Origin: Mariniphaga sediminis | Lineage (GTDB): Bacteria > Bacteroidota > Bacteroidia > Bacteroidales > Prolixibacteraceae | Length of the DNA stretch: 64,000 nucleotides | Assembly (NCBI RefSeq): GCF_003573545.1 | Contig: NZ_QWET01000001.1 | Location: forward strand, 1 to 64,000 | Direction: 5' to 3' | Shown here: in pieces, positions 25,335 through 35,391 of the stretch | How the letters are laid out: every line of letters begins with the position of its first letter | Numbering within the stretch: position 1 is the first letter of the stretch | Notes under the pieces: generated by a model | What the model was told of the DNA's origin: nothing | Database searches by the model: none | Seen by the model: only the letters and a program-made list of their open reading frames with translations | Made by a program: the position numbers and the translations under genes

Positions 25335-26891
25335 TTAATCATTTGTTTTTGTTTTCAATTTTTGAAGATTATATACAGAAACGTTTTTAAATTCACCAAT
25401 TTTGTCCTTTATGAAGGGTTGTATGATTTCTGACTTTAATAATGTGGAGTCATTTACTATCAAGTATTTTGCGCCTTGTTCAATTCGTCTGTAAAATGTT
25501 TCTGGTGTTGAAAAGTCACTGGCGAAATCTGTGTAGCCTTTTCTGTTCATATAATAAAGTGTGGTATTTATTGTAAAATCCGGAATAGAAATTACTTTAT
25601 CCTCCGGTTCAATTCCCCACTTCTGAAAGCTGGGCTCTATAACCAATAAGGCTTTAAAATGTTTATGATAAGTCTCATTCATCCATCCTTCATATCGGGT
25701 TTGTACCTGTTCCCTGCAAGCTATGACATTCCATATAAAAAAGGCAATAAAGAAGACTTTGAGTACAATTCTGAAATTTAGCGAAGATAGTAAGCTTTTA
25801 ACCCGAATAATAAATATTGCCCAGAAAGCAACCAATACAACAATCTGGTTAATCAGATAATAATCATGATAATCCAATATTTGAAACCATAAAATGACCT
25901 GAACTAAAAAACCAATGGGCAAAACAATTATAAAATATTGGAATATCGGTTGTAATTTTTTGATTGTAATGATCAAAAAGAACCATATAACGAGTGTTGT
26001 ATATTGTAAGAAGGGTAAAAATAGCTGCTTAAAAAATATTTTATTCTGTACGTCAATTATTCTGTAAATATTTTCTTTTGTGGTAGTCCACAACGGCCAT
26101 ATTCCATGAGTAGAAAAATGTCCTTGATTAACAGTATTATAGTAATCAGCATAAAAGTACCATGCAAACACAGGAATAAGAACCAAAATAAAAGGAAGGA
26201 AATGTTTCAATCTAAAATTGAAAATCCGGTCACTTTTATGCTGGAAAATTAATTCAAAAATCAGCCATCCCCCAAGGGCTATAAACGAAAAACCCGATGT
26301 AACTTTAAGTAGCATCGAAAGGCAAAAAAATAAGGCAGAAGCCCATAGGTTAACAACTTGTCGTTTCTTTATAAATCTTAAAATATAATACCACGCAATA
26401 AAAACAAACATGAGAGCTGGAACATCTGGTAAAAATTTGGGGCCATAAAAAACTACCATTGGAGAGGTAAATGTTATCAGACTATTAAAACCTGCCCAGA
26501 AACTACTTTTCAATAAGTATTTCAAGCTATAGAATATAGAAAACAAGCCTGAAAAGATTATTATAACATGTAACAGTTGAAAAATCCATTCATGTTTTCC
26601 AAAAATTCTCCAAAGCTGAGCTACGAAATAGTAAATTACAGGGAACTCACCAACCGCTTTTCCTGACGTGCCGTCATTACCAAACTGATTGTGCATCTCA
26701 GGCTCAAAAAAAGGCTGTTTATACTGATAATAGTTATGCGTTAACGATAAACTGTTCGTTTGCCTCCAAACATGAACTGACTGGGGAGGATCGAAAAGAG
26801 TTTCATTAAGTCCATAATAGAAAAACATCAATATAAAAATGAAGGCAAAGAGTATATTATCCAACCTAACCAAGTAAATCTTCATAGCCAT
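25335..26891 (-). CDS. Multi-pass membrane glycosyltransferase-like protein (GT-C type)
   Basis: 518 residues with roughly ten or more hydrophobic helices. After the first helix there is a periplasmic loop (FDPPQSVHVWRQTNSLSLTHNYYQ), as in GT-C transferases of the ArnT/PMT group, where such loops carry the catalytic acid. The C-terminal part is a soluble domain (residues about 400-518). It is convergent with the GT2 gene on its left, 6 bases apart. It likely uses a polyprenyl-phosphate sugar made by a neighbouring GT2. The AT-rich upstream region holds remnants of another membrane protein gene. Acceptor unknown. Confidence 0.75.
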   Translation of the reverse strand: MAMKIYLVRLDNILFAFIFILMFFYYGLNETLFDPPQSVHVWRQTNSLSLTHNYYQYKQPFFEPEMHNQFGNDGTSGKAVGEFPVIYYFVAQLWRIFGKHEWIFQLLHVIIIFSGLFSIFYSLKYLLKSSFWAGFNSLITFTSPMVVFYGPKFLPDVPALMFVFIAWYYILRFIKKRQVVNLWASALFFCLSMLLKVTSGFSFIALGGWLIFELIFQHKSDRIFNFRLKHFLPFILVLIPVFAWYFYADYYNTVNQGHFSTHGIWPLWTTTKENIYRIIDVQNKIFFKQLFLPFLQYTTLVIWFFLIITIKKLQPIFQYFIIVLPIGFLVQVILWFQILDYHDYYLINQIVVLVAFWAIFIIRVKSLLSSLNFRIVLKVFFIAFFIWNVIACREQVQTRYEGWMNETYHKHFKALLVIEPSFQKWGIEPEDKVISIPDFTINTTLYYMNRKGYTDFASDFSTPETFYRRIEQGAKYLIVNDSTLLKSEIIQPFIKDKIGEFKNVSVYNLQKLKTKTND

Positions 26892-26897
26892 TTAGTT

Positions 26898-27045
26898 CTA
26901 TTCTTTTTTTCGTTTTATAGCTTTTTCATAATCGGGTTCGCTTTAACAGCGACTAATATTCAGCAATCGGTCTTATTTGTCCTAAAGAATTCCAATAAGC
27001 TTCTTTTGTCATACTGCTGCAATGGACACTAGTAAGCTTATACTA
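26898..27045 (-). pseudogene. Degraded C-terminal fragment of a GT-C-like membrane protein
   Basis: The minus strand translates to SVHCSSMTKEAYWNS and, in another frame, EPDYEKAIKRKKE before a stop at 26898. These align with the C-terminus of the intact protein at 27422-28816, FSIHWDSMTKEAFWDS and RAPDYSKALMGIDE. The fragment has an in-frame TAG and a frame change between the two parts, and stops upstream of the first part, so it is not translatable. It is the tail of a lost paralogue lying directly upstream of the 518-residue protein gene. Confidence 0.7.
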
Positions 27046-27421
27046 CTCCATCTGAAATTGATTGTGCAAAATTAACCTATTATTCCAAAATCTCCTTGGA
27101 TTTTCATTCACAGGCCAACAAATATAGCAGTCTGTTGATTGTTTTCCCTTCTCAAATTAATTTTTAATCCAACGTGGTATTTTTACTCAACTTTTTCTCT
27201 ATCGCCGTACAAAACCAATATTCGCAGTTGGCAGAGTAATAAACAGCGCCTTCCGTAATTTATCAAAAACCATATCTTTTGTAAAACTCCAAGTGTAGGC
27301 CGTTAAAAGGAAAACCATACCCATTACCATAGTTTTTAAAGGACGAAATCCACAAAAAAAATTCTATTTTTGTAAACAGACTTTAAAATCCTAAATAAGA
27401 GGAATCATTTTATTTTTATTA
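27046..27421. other. Gene-poor AT-rich region with a possible coding fragment
   Basis: Between the pseudogene tail and the gene at 27422. A minus-strand stretch, 27199-27330, reads as 43 codons (MVMGMVFLLTAYTWSFTKDM onward, ending ANIGFVRR) with membrane-protein character; it may be another fragment of decayed sequence. Promoters for the flanking genes must also lie here, but no clear TAnnTTTG element is seen close to 27422. Confidence 0.45.
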
Positions 27422-28816
27422 ATGAATAGATTTAAATTTCTTAAGCTAAATTTTCCATACATTGTTTCTTTCCTTATTGTACTGCTTTCGATTAATATTA
27501 CAAACAACGTTCATTCATGGAAAAACAAACAGGTAATTCAATGGGATGTAATTTCATATTATGGATATTTACCTGCAGCCTTTATTTATAATGATATTAC
27601 ATTGAAATTTATCGATAATTATTCTGGGCCGCACCAATTTGAAATGTGGCCTAAAGAGGCTCCAAATGGCAGTAAAGTGTTTGTTACATCAATGGGAATG
27701 TCATTCCTGTATGCCCCATTCTTTTTTGCAGCACATTATTATGCCTTAAATTCGGAATATGATGCAGGAGGTTATTCTGAACCATACCATCTGGCAATAA
27801 TCATCTCAGCTATTTTTTACTTCGCACTGGGTTTATTTTTCTTATGTAAATTATTGTTGCAATATTTTAATCCTTTTATTTCTTCCTTAGTTGTCGTAAT
27901 AACCGCTGCTAGCTCGAATTTGTTTTATTATGCAACCTTTGAACAAGGAATGTCTCACACATTTAGCTTTGCCCTTATTACCTTGTTTGTCTGGTTTACC
28001 ATTAAATGGTATGATAAACAAAAATATATATATACCATCTTGCTGGGCATTTTAATAGGATTAATTTCATTGGTCAGACCAACGAATATTCTTGTTTCGC
28101 TTTTTTTTATATTCTTTGGAATAAAAAGTTGGAGAGCTCTAATAAACCGGGGAAATTTTTTCCTGTCAAGATATAAGCACCTGGCACTTATTCTGTTTTT
28201 TTGGTTTATTATATGGTTTCCGCAATTTCTCTATTGGAAACTATTGACCGGTTCCTTTTTTTATAATTCTTATGCCGACGGAAGCCAGTTCTTTTTCAAT
28301 GACCCAAAAATTATAAATGGCTTTTTTAGTTATCGGAATGGTTGGCTTGTGTATTCTCCTGCCATGATTTTTTCTGTTCTGGGAATGTTTATATTATGGA
28401 AAAAGCAAAAGGAATTGCAATTACCTTTGGCTATTACATTTCTGGTTTTTATCTATGTTTCATATTCATGGTGGTGCTGGTGGTCCGGAGGAGCTTTTGG
28501 TAATCGTTTTATGATTGATATTTATGGATTATTAGCCTTGTCTTCAGGTGCATTTTTTACTTATATAAGTTCCCTGAAATTAAAATGGATAAAATATCCT
28601 GTCGTAATAGTTGCTTTTATTTTAGTATTGGCTGGGGTACATCATATTAACAAGCGAAGAAACTTTTCAATCCACTGGGATTCAATGACGAAAGAAGCCT
28701 TCTGGGATTCCTATTTGGATAAGAAGCCTTCGCCTGAATTTGAAAGCAAACTACGGGCACCCGATTATAGCAAAGCGCTGATGGGGATAGATGAGTATTC
28801 CAATAAAACAAACTGA
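27422..28816 (+). CDS. Multi-pass membrane protein, GT-C-like, paralogue of the one at 32889
   Basis: 464 residues, about ten membrane helices. It shares with the 32889-34604 protein an early D..YYGYLP/D..YYVYLP motif, the word GMSH (residue about 180) and LVRPTN (residue about 218). An invariant-looking acidic residue follows the first helix (IQWDVISYYGYLP), which suits a GT-C transferase. The cytoplasmic tail (MTKEAFWDSYLDKK onward) is the part matched by the pseudogene at 26898-27045. It is first in a plus-strand block followed by a GT2 and a methyltransferase. Sugar and acceptor are unknown. Confidence 0.75.
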   Translation: MNRFKFLKLNFPYIVSFLIVLLSINITNNVHSWKNKQVIQWDVISYYGYLPAAFIYNDITLKFIDNYSGPHQFEMWPKEAPNGSKVFVTSMGMSFLYAPFFFAAHYYALNSEYDAGGYSEPYHLAIIISAIFYFALGLFFLCKLLLQYFNPFISSLVVVITAASSNLFYYATFEQGMSHTFSFALITLFVWFTIKWYDKQKYIYTILLGILIGLISLVRPTNILVSLFFIFFGIKSWRALINRGNFFLSRYKHLALILFFWFIIWFPQFLYWKLLTGSFFYNSYADGSQFFFNDPKIINGFFSYRNGWLVYSPAMIFSVLGMFILWKKQKELQLPLAITFLVFIYVSYSWWCWWSGGAFGNRFMIDIYGLLALSSGAFFTYISSLKLKWIKYPVVIVAFILVLAGVHHINKRRNFSIHWDSMTKEAFWDSYLDKKPSPEFESKLRAPDYSKALMGIDEYSNKTN

Positions 28817-28835
28817 GTTATAAAAAGTAAAAATA

Positions 28836-29777
28836 ATGATTGCTGTAGTAATACCGTGTTACAAAGTTAGAAATCACATATTAGATGTCCTGCAGGCAAT
28901 TGGCAATGAAGTTTCACATATTTATATTGTAGATGATGCTTGCCCAGAGAATTCTGGGGAGTATGTTGAAAAAAATACAAAAGACCCCAGGATTAAAGTA
29001 ATCTATCACGAAAAAAATAAAGGCGTTGGGGGTGCGGTTATAACGGGATATAAAGAAGCCATTTCTGATGGAGCAGAAATCGTTGTGAAGCTTGATGGCG
29101 ATGGACAAATGAATCCCGATTTTATTCCGAAATTAGTTATACCTATTGAAACAGGAGAAGCTGATTATTCAAAAGGGAATAGGTTCTTTGACGTTGAAAA
29201 GCTTCTGATAATGCCCCGCATGAGACTCATTGGAAACAGTTTTCTGTCATTAATTAACAAAATGGTTAATGGATACTGGAATATTATCGATCCCACTAAT
29301 GGTTTTACTGCAATTCATGTTAACGTTCTGAAACTTCTCCCTCTCAACAAAATTGATAACAGATACTTTTTTGAATCAGACATGTTATTCCGTTTATCTG
29401 TGCTTCGTGCTGTAGTAAAAGATATCCCTATATCTCCTGTATATGGGAATGAGAAATCGAATTTAATAATAGGCACGGTACTTTGGGAATTCCCGATGAA
29501 ATATGTAAATCGCTTTTTAAAACGTTTTTTTTATTGTTATTTATTGCGAGATTTCAATGCCGGCACCATGCAATTTTTAGGTGGTTTACTTGCTATTATA
29601 GTGGGCCTGGTCTTCGGTATCTATCATTGGGTTACTAGCTATGAAGCAATGTCAACAACACCAGCGGGGACGGTTATGATAGCAGCACTGCTTATTATTC
29701 TGGGATTTCAACTTCTGCTTAGCGCCCTTAATTTTGATATTCAGAACATCCCTCACCATCCAATACAAAAACAATGA
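28836..29777 (+). CDS. Family 2 glycosyltransferase with C-terminal membrane helices
   Basis: 313 residues. GT-A domain: MIAVVIPCYKVRNHILDVL, IVDDACPENSGEYVEK, EKNKGVGGAVITGYKEA, and the metal-binding KLDGDGQMNP (DxD). Two hydrophobic helices near the C-terminus (about 235-300) resemble polyprenyl-phosphate mannose or glucose synthases with membrane anchors. Its stop overlaps the start of the methyltransferase gene (ATGA), so the two are coupled. Probably loads a sugar onto a lipid carrier used by the neighbouring GT-C proteins. Confidence 0.9.
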   Translation: MIAVVIPCYKVRNHILDVLQAIGNEVSHIYIVDDACPENSGEYVEKNTKDPRIKVIYHEKNKGVGGAVITGYKEAISDGAEIVVKLDGDGQMNPDFIPKLVIPIETGEADYSKGNRFFDVEKLLIMPRMRLIGNSFLSLINKMVNGYWNIIDPTNGFTAIHVNVLKLLPLNKIDNRYFFESDMLFRLSVLRAVVKDIPISPVYGNEKSNLIIGTVLWEFPMKYVNRFLKRFFYCYLLRDFNAGTMQFLGGLLAIIVGLVFGIYHWVTSYEAMSTTPAGTVMIAALLIILGFQLLLSALNFDIQNIPHHPIQKQ

Positions 29778-30637
29778 ATGAGTTTGAATGTCCTGTCTGC
29801 TCCAGCACATCTAATCCTATAGCGAAATATCAACTAAAACACACCGTATATCAATGTAATGAGTGCAAATTGGAATTGTGCCACGATGCTGTTTTCAATA
29901 CAAATTTCAATTCAAGTTTAAATGAAAAAGAAAGGGAAAAAGCATTAAAACAATTGCGTAAAGAAAACTTTCAGCAAATTGCCAAATCTATTAATCGCTT
30001 ATTGCCAAATGCTAAAGGACTTGAAGTAGGTTGCGGATACGGATGGTTTTTGGAAACATGCAAGGAGTATGGAATTCAATGTGACGGCATTGAGCCCGAG
30101 CCCCGGTTCAACAATAAATATCTGAAAGGTGGTTTTCATGTTCGAAATGGCTTTTATCCTGATATAATAAACGAAACCGAACAATACGATTTCGTTATTT
30201 TCAATGATGTTCTTGAACATATTCCTGGTATTGAAGAGACAATGAAATCTAACCACCGAATAATTAGCAATGAAGGATTACTCGTAATTAACATACCCAT
30301 CCAGGAAGGATTGTTCTACTTTTTTTCTAAAGTTGCATATCAACTAGGATATCATCATTTATTAAACCGAATGTGGCAATTCAGTTTTCATAGTCCTCAT
30401 CTTTATTATTTTAGAAAAAAAAATATAAAAGATATAGGAATTAAACATGGATTCACTCTTATCGAATCCTTTCAACTTAAAACCATTCGATTTTCTGATA
30501 TTTCTTATCGGATAAAGCAGGATCAAAAGCAAAACTTCATAAAATATTCAATCTCTTTTATTGGGGCAATGTTGTTATTTCCGTTTACGAGAATTTTCCC
30601 TGACACATACTGCTTCATTTTTCAAAAGAATAATTAA
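29774..30637 (+). CDS. SAM-dependent methyltransferase with N-terminal zinc ribbon
   Basis: 287 residues. A Cys4 knuckle at the N-terminus (CPVC and CNECKLELC, residues about 5-37) precedes a class I methyltransferase core: GLEVGCGYGWFLE (SAM motif I) near residue 78 and FVIFNDVLEHIPG near residue 137. This architecture is common among methyltransferases in surface-polysaccharide clusters. It overlaps the GT2 gene by four bases. The target is probably a sugar or lipid-linked glycan (inferred). Confidence 0.85.
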   Translation: MNEFECPVCSSTSNPIAKYQLKHTVYQCNECKLELCHDAVFNTNFNSSLNEKEREKALKQLRKENFQQIAKSINRLLPNAKGLEVGCGYGWFLETCKEYGIQCDGIEPEPRFNNKYLKGGFHVRNGFYPDIINETEQYDFVIFNDVLEHIPGIEETMKSNHRIISNEGLLVINIPIQEGLFYFFSKVAYQLGYHHLLNRMWQFSFHSPHLYYFRKKNIKDIGIKHGFTLIESFQLKTIRFSDISYRIKQDQKQNFIKYSISFIGAMLLFPFTRIFPDTYCFIFQKNN

Positions 30638-30648
30638 GATTGCAATTA

Positions 30649-32103
30649 TTATTTGCGTCTGAAAATATATATTTCGTAATCATAAGCGTTAAGGGTTTTA
30701 AAAGGATGCTCAGGTACAAACTTTTTTAGTAATTCAAAATGTTCGTTGTGTAATAAGCGATCAAGGGGCAATTGTCCTTCATTCGGTCCGAAATGGGCAT
30801 CCCAGATTATAATTGCATCTGTTGGTATTCCATTTTCAGGATTCACCCTATCATCAATCAACTCGTGAACCTGCTGGCGATCATAAGGGTTCTTGTCCAG
30901 GTAGTGGGGAATCAACGGATCATAAAAATAGATCAGATGATCGTCTAAGTTTTCCTCCTTCAGCCAATTGCAGCTTATTTTAATTAGCTGCTCTTCCCAA
31001 CTGGTGGGTATTGGTACAGGATATTTATTGAAAGGATGTACAACAATAAGTATTGCAGATACCGTAATAAAAACATTTGAAAGCAATTTTTTTTTCCAAA
31101 AAAAGTTTAATAGTTCATGCAAACCTCTGGCTCCCACTAATGCTGCGAGAGGAACTACACCTGCAATGACCCTGATTAAACCTAACGATCTTCCTTCCCA
31201 TAACCATCGGACTACTGAATGTGCAGCAAAATAAGTAAGAAACCCACCTACTACAAGCAGAAAAAAGTAATGTTCATTGGTTATTTTTTTGAACCTTTTT
31301 AGTACGGAAAAAAATGAAAACAAAAATCCGATAAGCCAAAAAATCAAAATCGGGTATCCAAGAATCTTATCAATGGAATGTACATAATGAAATAAAGGCC
31401 CGCGTCCATAGATTCCCAAATCCCCTCCTCCTTGCGACTGGGGAAATATCCAGAAAAAATTATCATAGACAGGCCATCCAACCAGACTAAAAAATAAAAA
31501 TCCAGTTAATAAGAACGGAATAGCTATATAACTTCTCTTCATCAGGTAAGCAACGAGGAATAATGGAATAAGCACAAATCCTTCGTTCCTGGCAAACGGA
31601 ATGAGGGAAATGACAATAGCAGACAAAACGAACCGGTCTTTAAAAAAAAGCCATACCGCTCCAACAAGCACCAGGCCAAACAGTGGCTCTGTTAACGCCG
31701 AAGGTATAATTATAAAATAAATGGGTGCAAAGAGTAACATTAAAATGGCTACATAACGTCCATGCCAGTTATGCATCCTTGCAATATCATAAACAAGATA
31801 TGAAGATAGCAAGGCAACCACGACATTGAAAATTTTTATTCCTAAAAATCCGAATTGAGCGAACGGTGAACTGAGGATATTAAATACCGGTTTTCCCCAT
31901 AAATCCAGAAACAGATGAGGGTAATTTACTGCATAACGGGCAATCCTGTAATGAACGTAGCTGTCAGCTCCTCCCCAGTTTCCATCTGAAAATACAGAAA
32001 AAAGGATAAAGAAAATTGCCGATAGCCCGATCAAGGCAAAGGCTAAATAGTTATTTATACTTTTCATTACAGGGTGAGAAAAAAATTTATCACTCATTTG
32101 CAA
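30649..32103 (-). CDS. Multi-pass membrane protein, GT-C/mannosyltransferase-like
   Basis: 484 residues with many hydrophobic helices. The first periplasmic loop carries DGNWGGADSYVHYRIARYAVNYPHLFLDLWGKP, an acidic and aromatic loop of the kind found in dolichyl-phosphate-mannose-type GT-C proteins. A soluble C-terminal domain follows about residue 370. It overlaps the preceding methyltransferase by 10 bases on the minus strand, so they are cotranscribed. It converges with the plus-strand methyltransferase to its left. The function is inferred from fold and context. Confidence 0.72.
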   Translation of the reverse strand: MQMSDKFFSHPVMKSINNYLAFALIGLSAIFFILFSVFSDGNWGGADSYVHYRIARYAVNYPHLFLDLWGKPVFNILSSPFAQFGFLGIKIFNVVVALLSSYLVYDIARMHNWHGRYVAILMLLFAPIYFIIIPSALTEPLFGLVLVGAVWLFFKDRFVLSAIVISLIPFARNEGFVLIPLFLVAYLMKRSYIAIPFLLTGFLFFSLVGWPVYDNFFWIFPQSQGGGDLGIYGRGPLFHYVHSIDKILGYPILIFWLIGFLFSFFSVLKRFKKITNEHYFFLLVVGGFLTYFAAHSVVRWLWEGRSLGLIRVIAGVVPLAALVGARGLHELLNFFWKKKLLSNVFITVSAILIVVHPFNKYPVPIPTSWEEQLIKISCNWLKEENLDDHLIYFYDPLIPHYLDKNPYDRQQVHELIDDRVNPENGIPTDAIIIWDAHFGPNEGQLPLDRLLHNEHFELLKKFVPEHPFKTLNAYDYEIYIFRRK

Positions 32104-32840
32104 TTTAAAACTTTTTTATTCCCTACACAAATTACTGACAAACCCGTAAAATACTTCATAAACACATCGATTATTTTCCAAACCGGAACCAATTCGTTAT
32201 ATAATTTCATTTGTCCCCTGGGGATCATCTTTTTTTGTAAAATATTACCTGACAGGTACCAGCCAAGTACACCAATAAAGTTAAAATATATGGAATGGAT
32301 TACCTCGAAGCCGGCTGATTCCATCAGACTTTTCAATGTTTTTTTTGTGTATCTTCTATAATGTCCAAGCTGCGTATCAAAGCCATTAAATAAAAATTGA
32401 AAGGCAGGAACAAGAATTACTACATTGCCTCCTGGCCGAAGAAATGTATATGCATTTTTTAATGCTTGTTGGTGGTCTTCAATATGTTCCACTACATTCA
32501 GGGCGAAAACTGTATCAAACTGCCCGGCTAATTCAGGGTGCTTTTCTTCAAGGTTTTTAGCTGAAAAATCAATCTGATGGATTCCTTTTAAATTTTGTCT
32601 GTTCCCAAATTTCTCTTTCAGACGGGGAAAATAACTGCTGTCGAAATCGCTCAGGGTAATTTCAGCGCCATCCTCCACAAAGAACTGTGATATGTTGCCA
32701 ATTCCGCTACCAATTTCCAATATATTACCTTTGCAATGAGATTGTATGGTCCGATACATCCAGTAGTTAAATCTGTCAGCTGCTGAAATTATTTCCAGCG
32801 TGTCGGTTCCATACTTTAAATTTCCCGTTGTTTCAGTCAT
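32094..32840 (-). CDS. Class I SAM-dependent methyltransferase
   Basis: 248 residues. SAM motif I is NILEIGSGIGNISQFF near residue 40, followed by LSDFDSSYFPRLKEKF and FALNVVEHIEDHQQAL. YFNFIGVLGWYLSGNIL in the C-terminal half may be an amphipathic or membrane-associated helix. Family 11-type methyltransferases like this accompany GT2 and GT-C genes in polysaccharide loci. It lies between the two GT-C-like genes, overlapping the downstream one by 10 bases. Substrate unknown. Confidence 0.88.
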   Translation of the reverse strand: MTETTGNLKYGTDTLEIISAADRFNYWMYRTIQSHCKGNILEIGSGIGNISQFFVEDGAEITLSDFDSSYFPRLKEKFGNRQNLKGIHQIDFSAKNLEEKHPELAGQFDTVFALNVVEHIEDHQQALKNAYTFLRPGGNVVILVPAFQFLFNGFDTQLGHYRRYTKKTLKSLMESAGFEVIHSIYFNFIGVLGWYLSGNILQKKMIPRGQMKLYNELVPVWKIIDVFMKYFTGLSVICVGNKKVLNCK

Positions 32841-32888
32841 GAGTATTCAGTTAATAATTTTTGTTGAATGTGCTGAATCATTCCAATT

Positions 32889-34604
32889 TTATTCCAGTGT
32901 TATCTTCAATTTGTTCATAGTAAGGGTTTCTTTTTCCCTGTTCCAGATATAAACAGCAATTGTGGAATTTACAGGCAGAGGTACAGGTAGCCGGAATTCA
33001 CCCTCTATACGATGTTTTCGGTTCACTTTTTTATCCGGAATCTGATCCCGCAATAGGCATGAATTCCAATAAACCAGAGAATCCGGACTTTCTATAGACA
33101 AAACCAGTAAAGCTTCTAAATTTTTATCCTCCACAATTACTTCTGCAGCGACCACTGCCTTGCTGAAATTAAGATAATGTACTTTATCCACCGGTAAATA
33201 AAGAGTTTTCGAATATTCCATGTCGGATGAGATGCTTTTCTCCGCTTCATCTAATTCCAACTCCTGATGATACTTTCTAAGTTTCACGAGATAGGAAGCA
33301 TATTCCTGAAAATCCCAGTCCCCACTCTGAAAACACCTGTTGTATGCATAAACCAACTTCAGATTAAATATTACAAAAAAAGCAATCAGGGAAATAGCGA
33401 CTATTTGTTTGTTCCTCTTTAATCGTCTAAGCCAGTTGAGCAAATAACCCAGCGGGAGTGCAAACATTACGTTGTATTCAACAAAATTCCGGCTCCCGTA
33501 TCCACATCCGAAGGAGAAAATAAACCAGGAGGCAAATACATAGGTGAGCACAAAAAATGTTGCTAATATTATCCAGGCGTTTAAACGGCTGCCCCTACCC
33601 GCTACATTTAGTACCATTGAAACCACGATAAGTAAGTACAGCGGACTGTACAAAAACAACCCGTTGTTTGGAGAAAACCAGATTTCTATAATTTTGGGAG
33701 ATGTTAAATTTGAAAAACCGTATTCACCGTAAGAATAAAACAAATAACTGCCCGAAACATATTTCCAATAAAAAAACTGAGGTAGAAATACCACTAAAAA
33801 AGCAACTGAAATTACTAAAATATTTTTAATCGTGGCAAATCTTTTTATCCTGTCCCAAAATTCTGAAAACGAATTTAAATCAAGGGTAAACAGAAAAGGC
33901 AAAATGAATAGGTTTGTTGGCCGGACCAAAACAACCAATGCAAAAAGTAAACTCCATACGGCAAAATGAACAAGTTGGTTTTCTTTATTTACCATTAACA
34001 TTTTTTTTGTTACCCATGCTGTTATTGCAAACAAGCTAAAAGAATAGATATGCGACATTCCTGTACTGTCAACAGCATAATAATATAGGTTTGTGCCAAG
34101 AAACAAAATTCCAAGGGTAAAAGAAACAATGTGCGGCCGGTAATAGAACCGTAAAAAATTCCATAAGAAAAATAAACCAAGAATGCTATAAAATAAAGCG
34201 GCCAGATTGGGAACCTGATGGTAAATCCCTGAAAAACCATCCTGGGGTAGGCCCATCAGTCCAGCCAAAGTATGAATTATCAGGAAAAAGGGGGCCTGTA
34301 AAATTGCAACTCCACACGAATACCTAGTAATGACTTTATTGTTTTCCAGATCGAGTGAAAATCCGTCTCCCATTTTTTCTTCGATGCCTTCAGGAAAAGA
34401 ACTTGCATCAAAATGATAAATAAATAAACCGGGCAAATAAACATAGTAGCCGGCCTGATCTGCCCATAGGGGAGTCATCCAGTTAAACGTTCCTGTTTTG
34501 CTATGGCGGTTATTAATTAAAACAGCCAAAAACAATGCCGCTAAAAGCCAAGGGTAAGCCGGTTTCAGCCAATTCAATATTGATTTCCGCACGGGGATGG
34601 ACAT
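32889..34604 (-). CDS. Multi-pass membrane protein, GT-C-like, paralogue of the one at 27422
   Basis: 571 residues with about ten helices and a C-terminal soluble beta domain (about 440-571) missing from its 464-residue paralogue. Shared motifs are DQAGYYVYLPGLF after the first helix, GMSH near residue 188 and LVRPTN near 225. Its ATG directly abuts the stop of the GT2 gene upstream (34604/34605), so translation is probably coupled. The pairing suggests that this protein uses the lipid-linked sugar that the GT2 makes. Confidence 0.78.
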   Translation of the reverse strand: MSIPVRKSILNWLKPAYPWLLAALFLAVLINNRHSKTGTFNWMTPLWADQAGYYVYLPGLFIYHFDASSFPEGIEEKMGDGFSLDLENNKVITRYSCGVAILQAPFFLIIHTLAGLMGLPQDGFSGIYHQVPNLAALFYSILGLFFLWNFLRFYYRPHIVSFTLGILFLGTNLYYYAVDSTGMSHIYSFSLFAITAWVTKKMLMVNKENQLVHFAVWSLLFALVVLVRPTNLFILPFLFTLDLNSFSEFWDRIKRFATIKNILVISVAFLVVFLPQFFYWKYVSGSYLFYSYGEYGFSNLTSPKIIEIWFSPNNGLFLYSPLYLLIVVSMVLNVAGRGSRLNAWIILATFFVLTYVFASWFIFSFGCGYGSRNFVEYNVMFALPLGYLLNWLRRLKRNKQIVAISLIAFFVIFNLKLVYAYNRCFQSGDWDFQEYASYLVKLRKYHQELELDEAEKSISSDMEYSKTLYLPVDKVHYLNFSKAVVAAEVIVEDKNLEALLVLSIESPDSLVYWNSCLLRDQIPDKKVNRKHRIEGEFRLPVPLPVNSTIAVYIWNREKETLTMNKLKITLE

Positions 34605-35315
34605 TTATTTAAAAACGTTATATTTCAACACACACCACAACGCCCTGAATCCATCCCTCCAGCCAATCTTTTTACCTTCCTCGTAAGTGCGGCCGTAATA
34701 AGAGATACCCACCTCGTAAATCCGTACACCTGGCACCCTTGCCACCTTTGCCGTAACTTCCGGCTCAAAACCAAACCGTTTTTCTTTGAGATCAATTTTT
34801 TTGATAATTTCGGAACGAAACAGTTTGTAACATGTTTCCATATCGGTCATGTTCAGGTTGGTGAACATATTCGACACCGTCGTTAGTAATTTATTCCCGA
34901 TGGAATGCCAGAAAAACAAAATGCGGTGCGGATTTCCTCCCATAAACCGCGAACCATAAACAACGTCTGCATTTCCTTCAGCAATGGGTTTTAGTAAATG
35001 ATTGTATTCCCTTGGGTCATACTCCAAATCGGCATCCTGAATGATAAGACAATCACCTTTGGCCTCGGCAATTCCGCGATGTAGTGCCGCCCCCTTTCCC
35101 ATGTTTTGTGGCTGATGGAAAAGTTGTATCCCGATTTCCGGATGATGCTTTATGTAATTCCCGATTACCTCCGATGATTTGTCAGTGGAACAATCGTTAA
35201 CCAGAATAATCTCTTTTTTAAAATTGTAAAGTAATTCTACCGCCAATACTCTGTCTAAAATGGCTGTTATGGTCTTTTCTTCGTTGTAAACGGGTATTAT
35301 AATGGATAGTATCAT
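34605..35315 (-). CDS. Dolichyl-phosphate-type family 2 glycosyltransferase
   Basis: A 236-residue GT-A enzyme: [56 protein letters not shown], and the QDADLEYDP metal-binding motif typical of DPM1 and dolichyl-phosphate glucosyltransferases. [14 protein letters not shown] and the [12 protein letters not shown] segment support this. I start it at ATG 35315; the TTG at 35330 is weaker. It is followed without a gap by the 571-residue GT-C-like gene. Likely product is a polyprenyl-phosphate hexose. Confidence 0.9.
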   Translation of the reverse strand: MILSIIIPVYNEEKTITAILDRVLAVELLYNFKKEIILVNDCSTDKSSEVIGNYIKHHPEIGIQLFHQPQNMGKGAALHRGIAEAKGDCLIIQDADLEYDPREYNHLLKPIAEGNADVVYGSRFMGGNPHRILFFWHSIGNKLLTTVSNMFTNLNMTDMETCYKLFRSEIIKKIDLKEKRFGFEPEVTAKVARVPGVRIYEVGISYYGRTYEEGKKIGWRDGFRALWCVLKYNVFK

Positions 35316-35391
35316 TTGTTTGTTTTTCAATTCTGTTTAGCTTTCAACTCTTAACGGACAAATATAGCTATGTGATGCCTATTTTTTAAAT

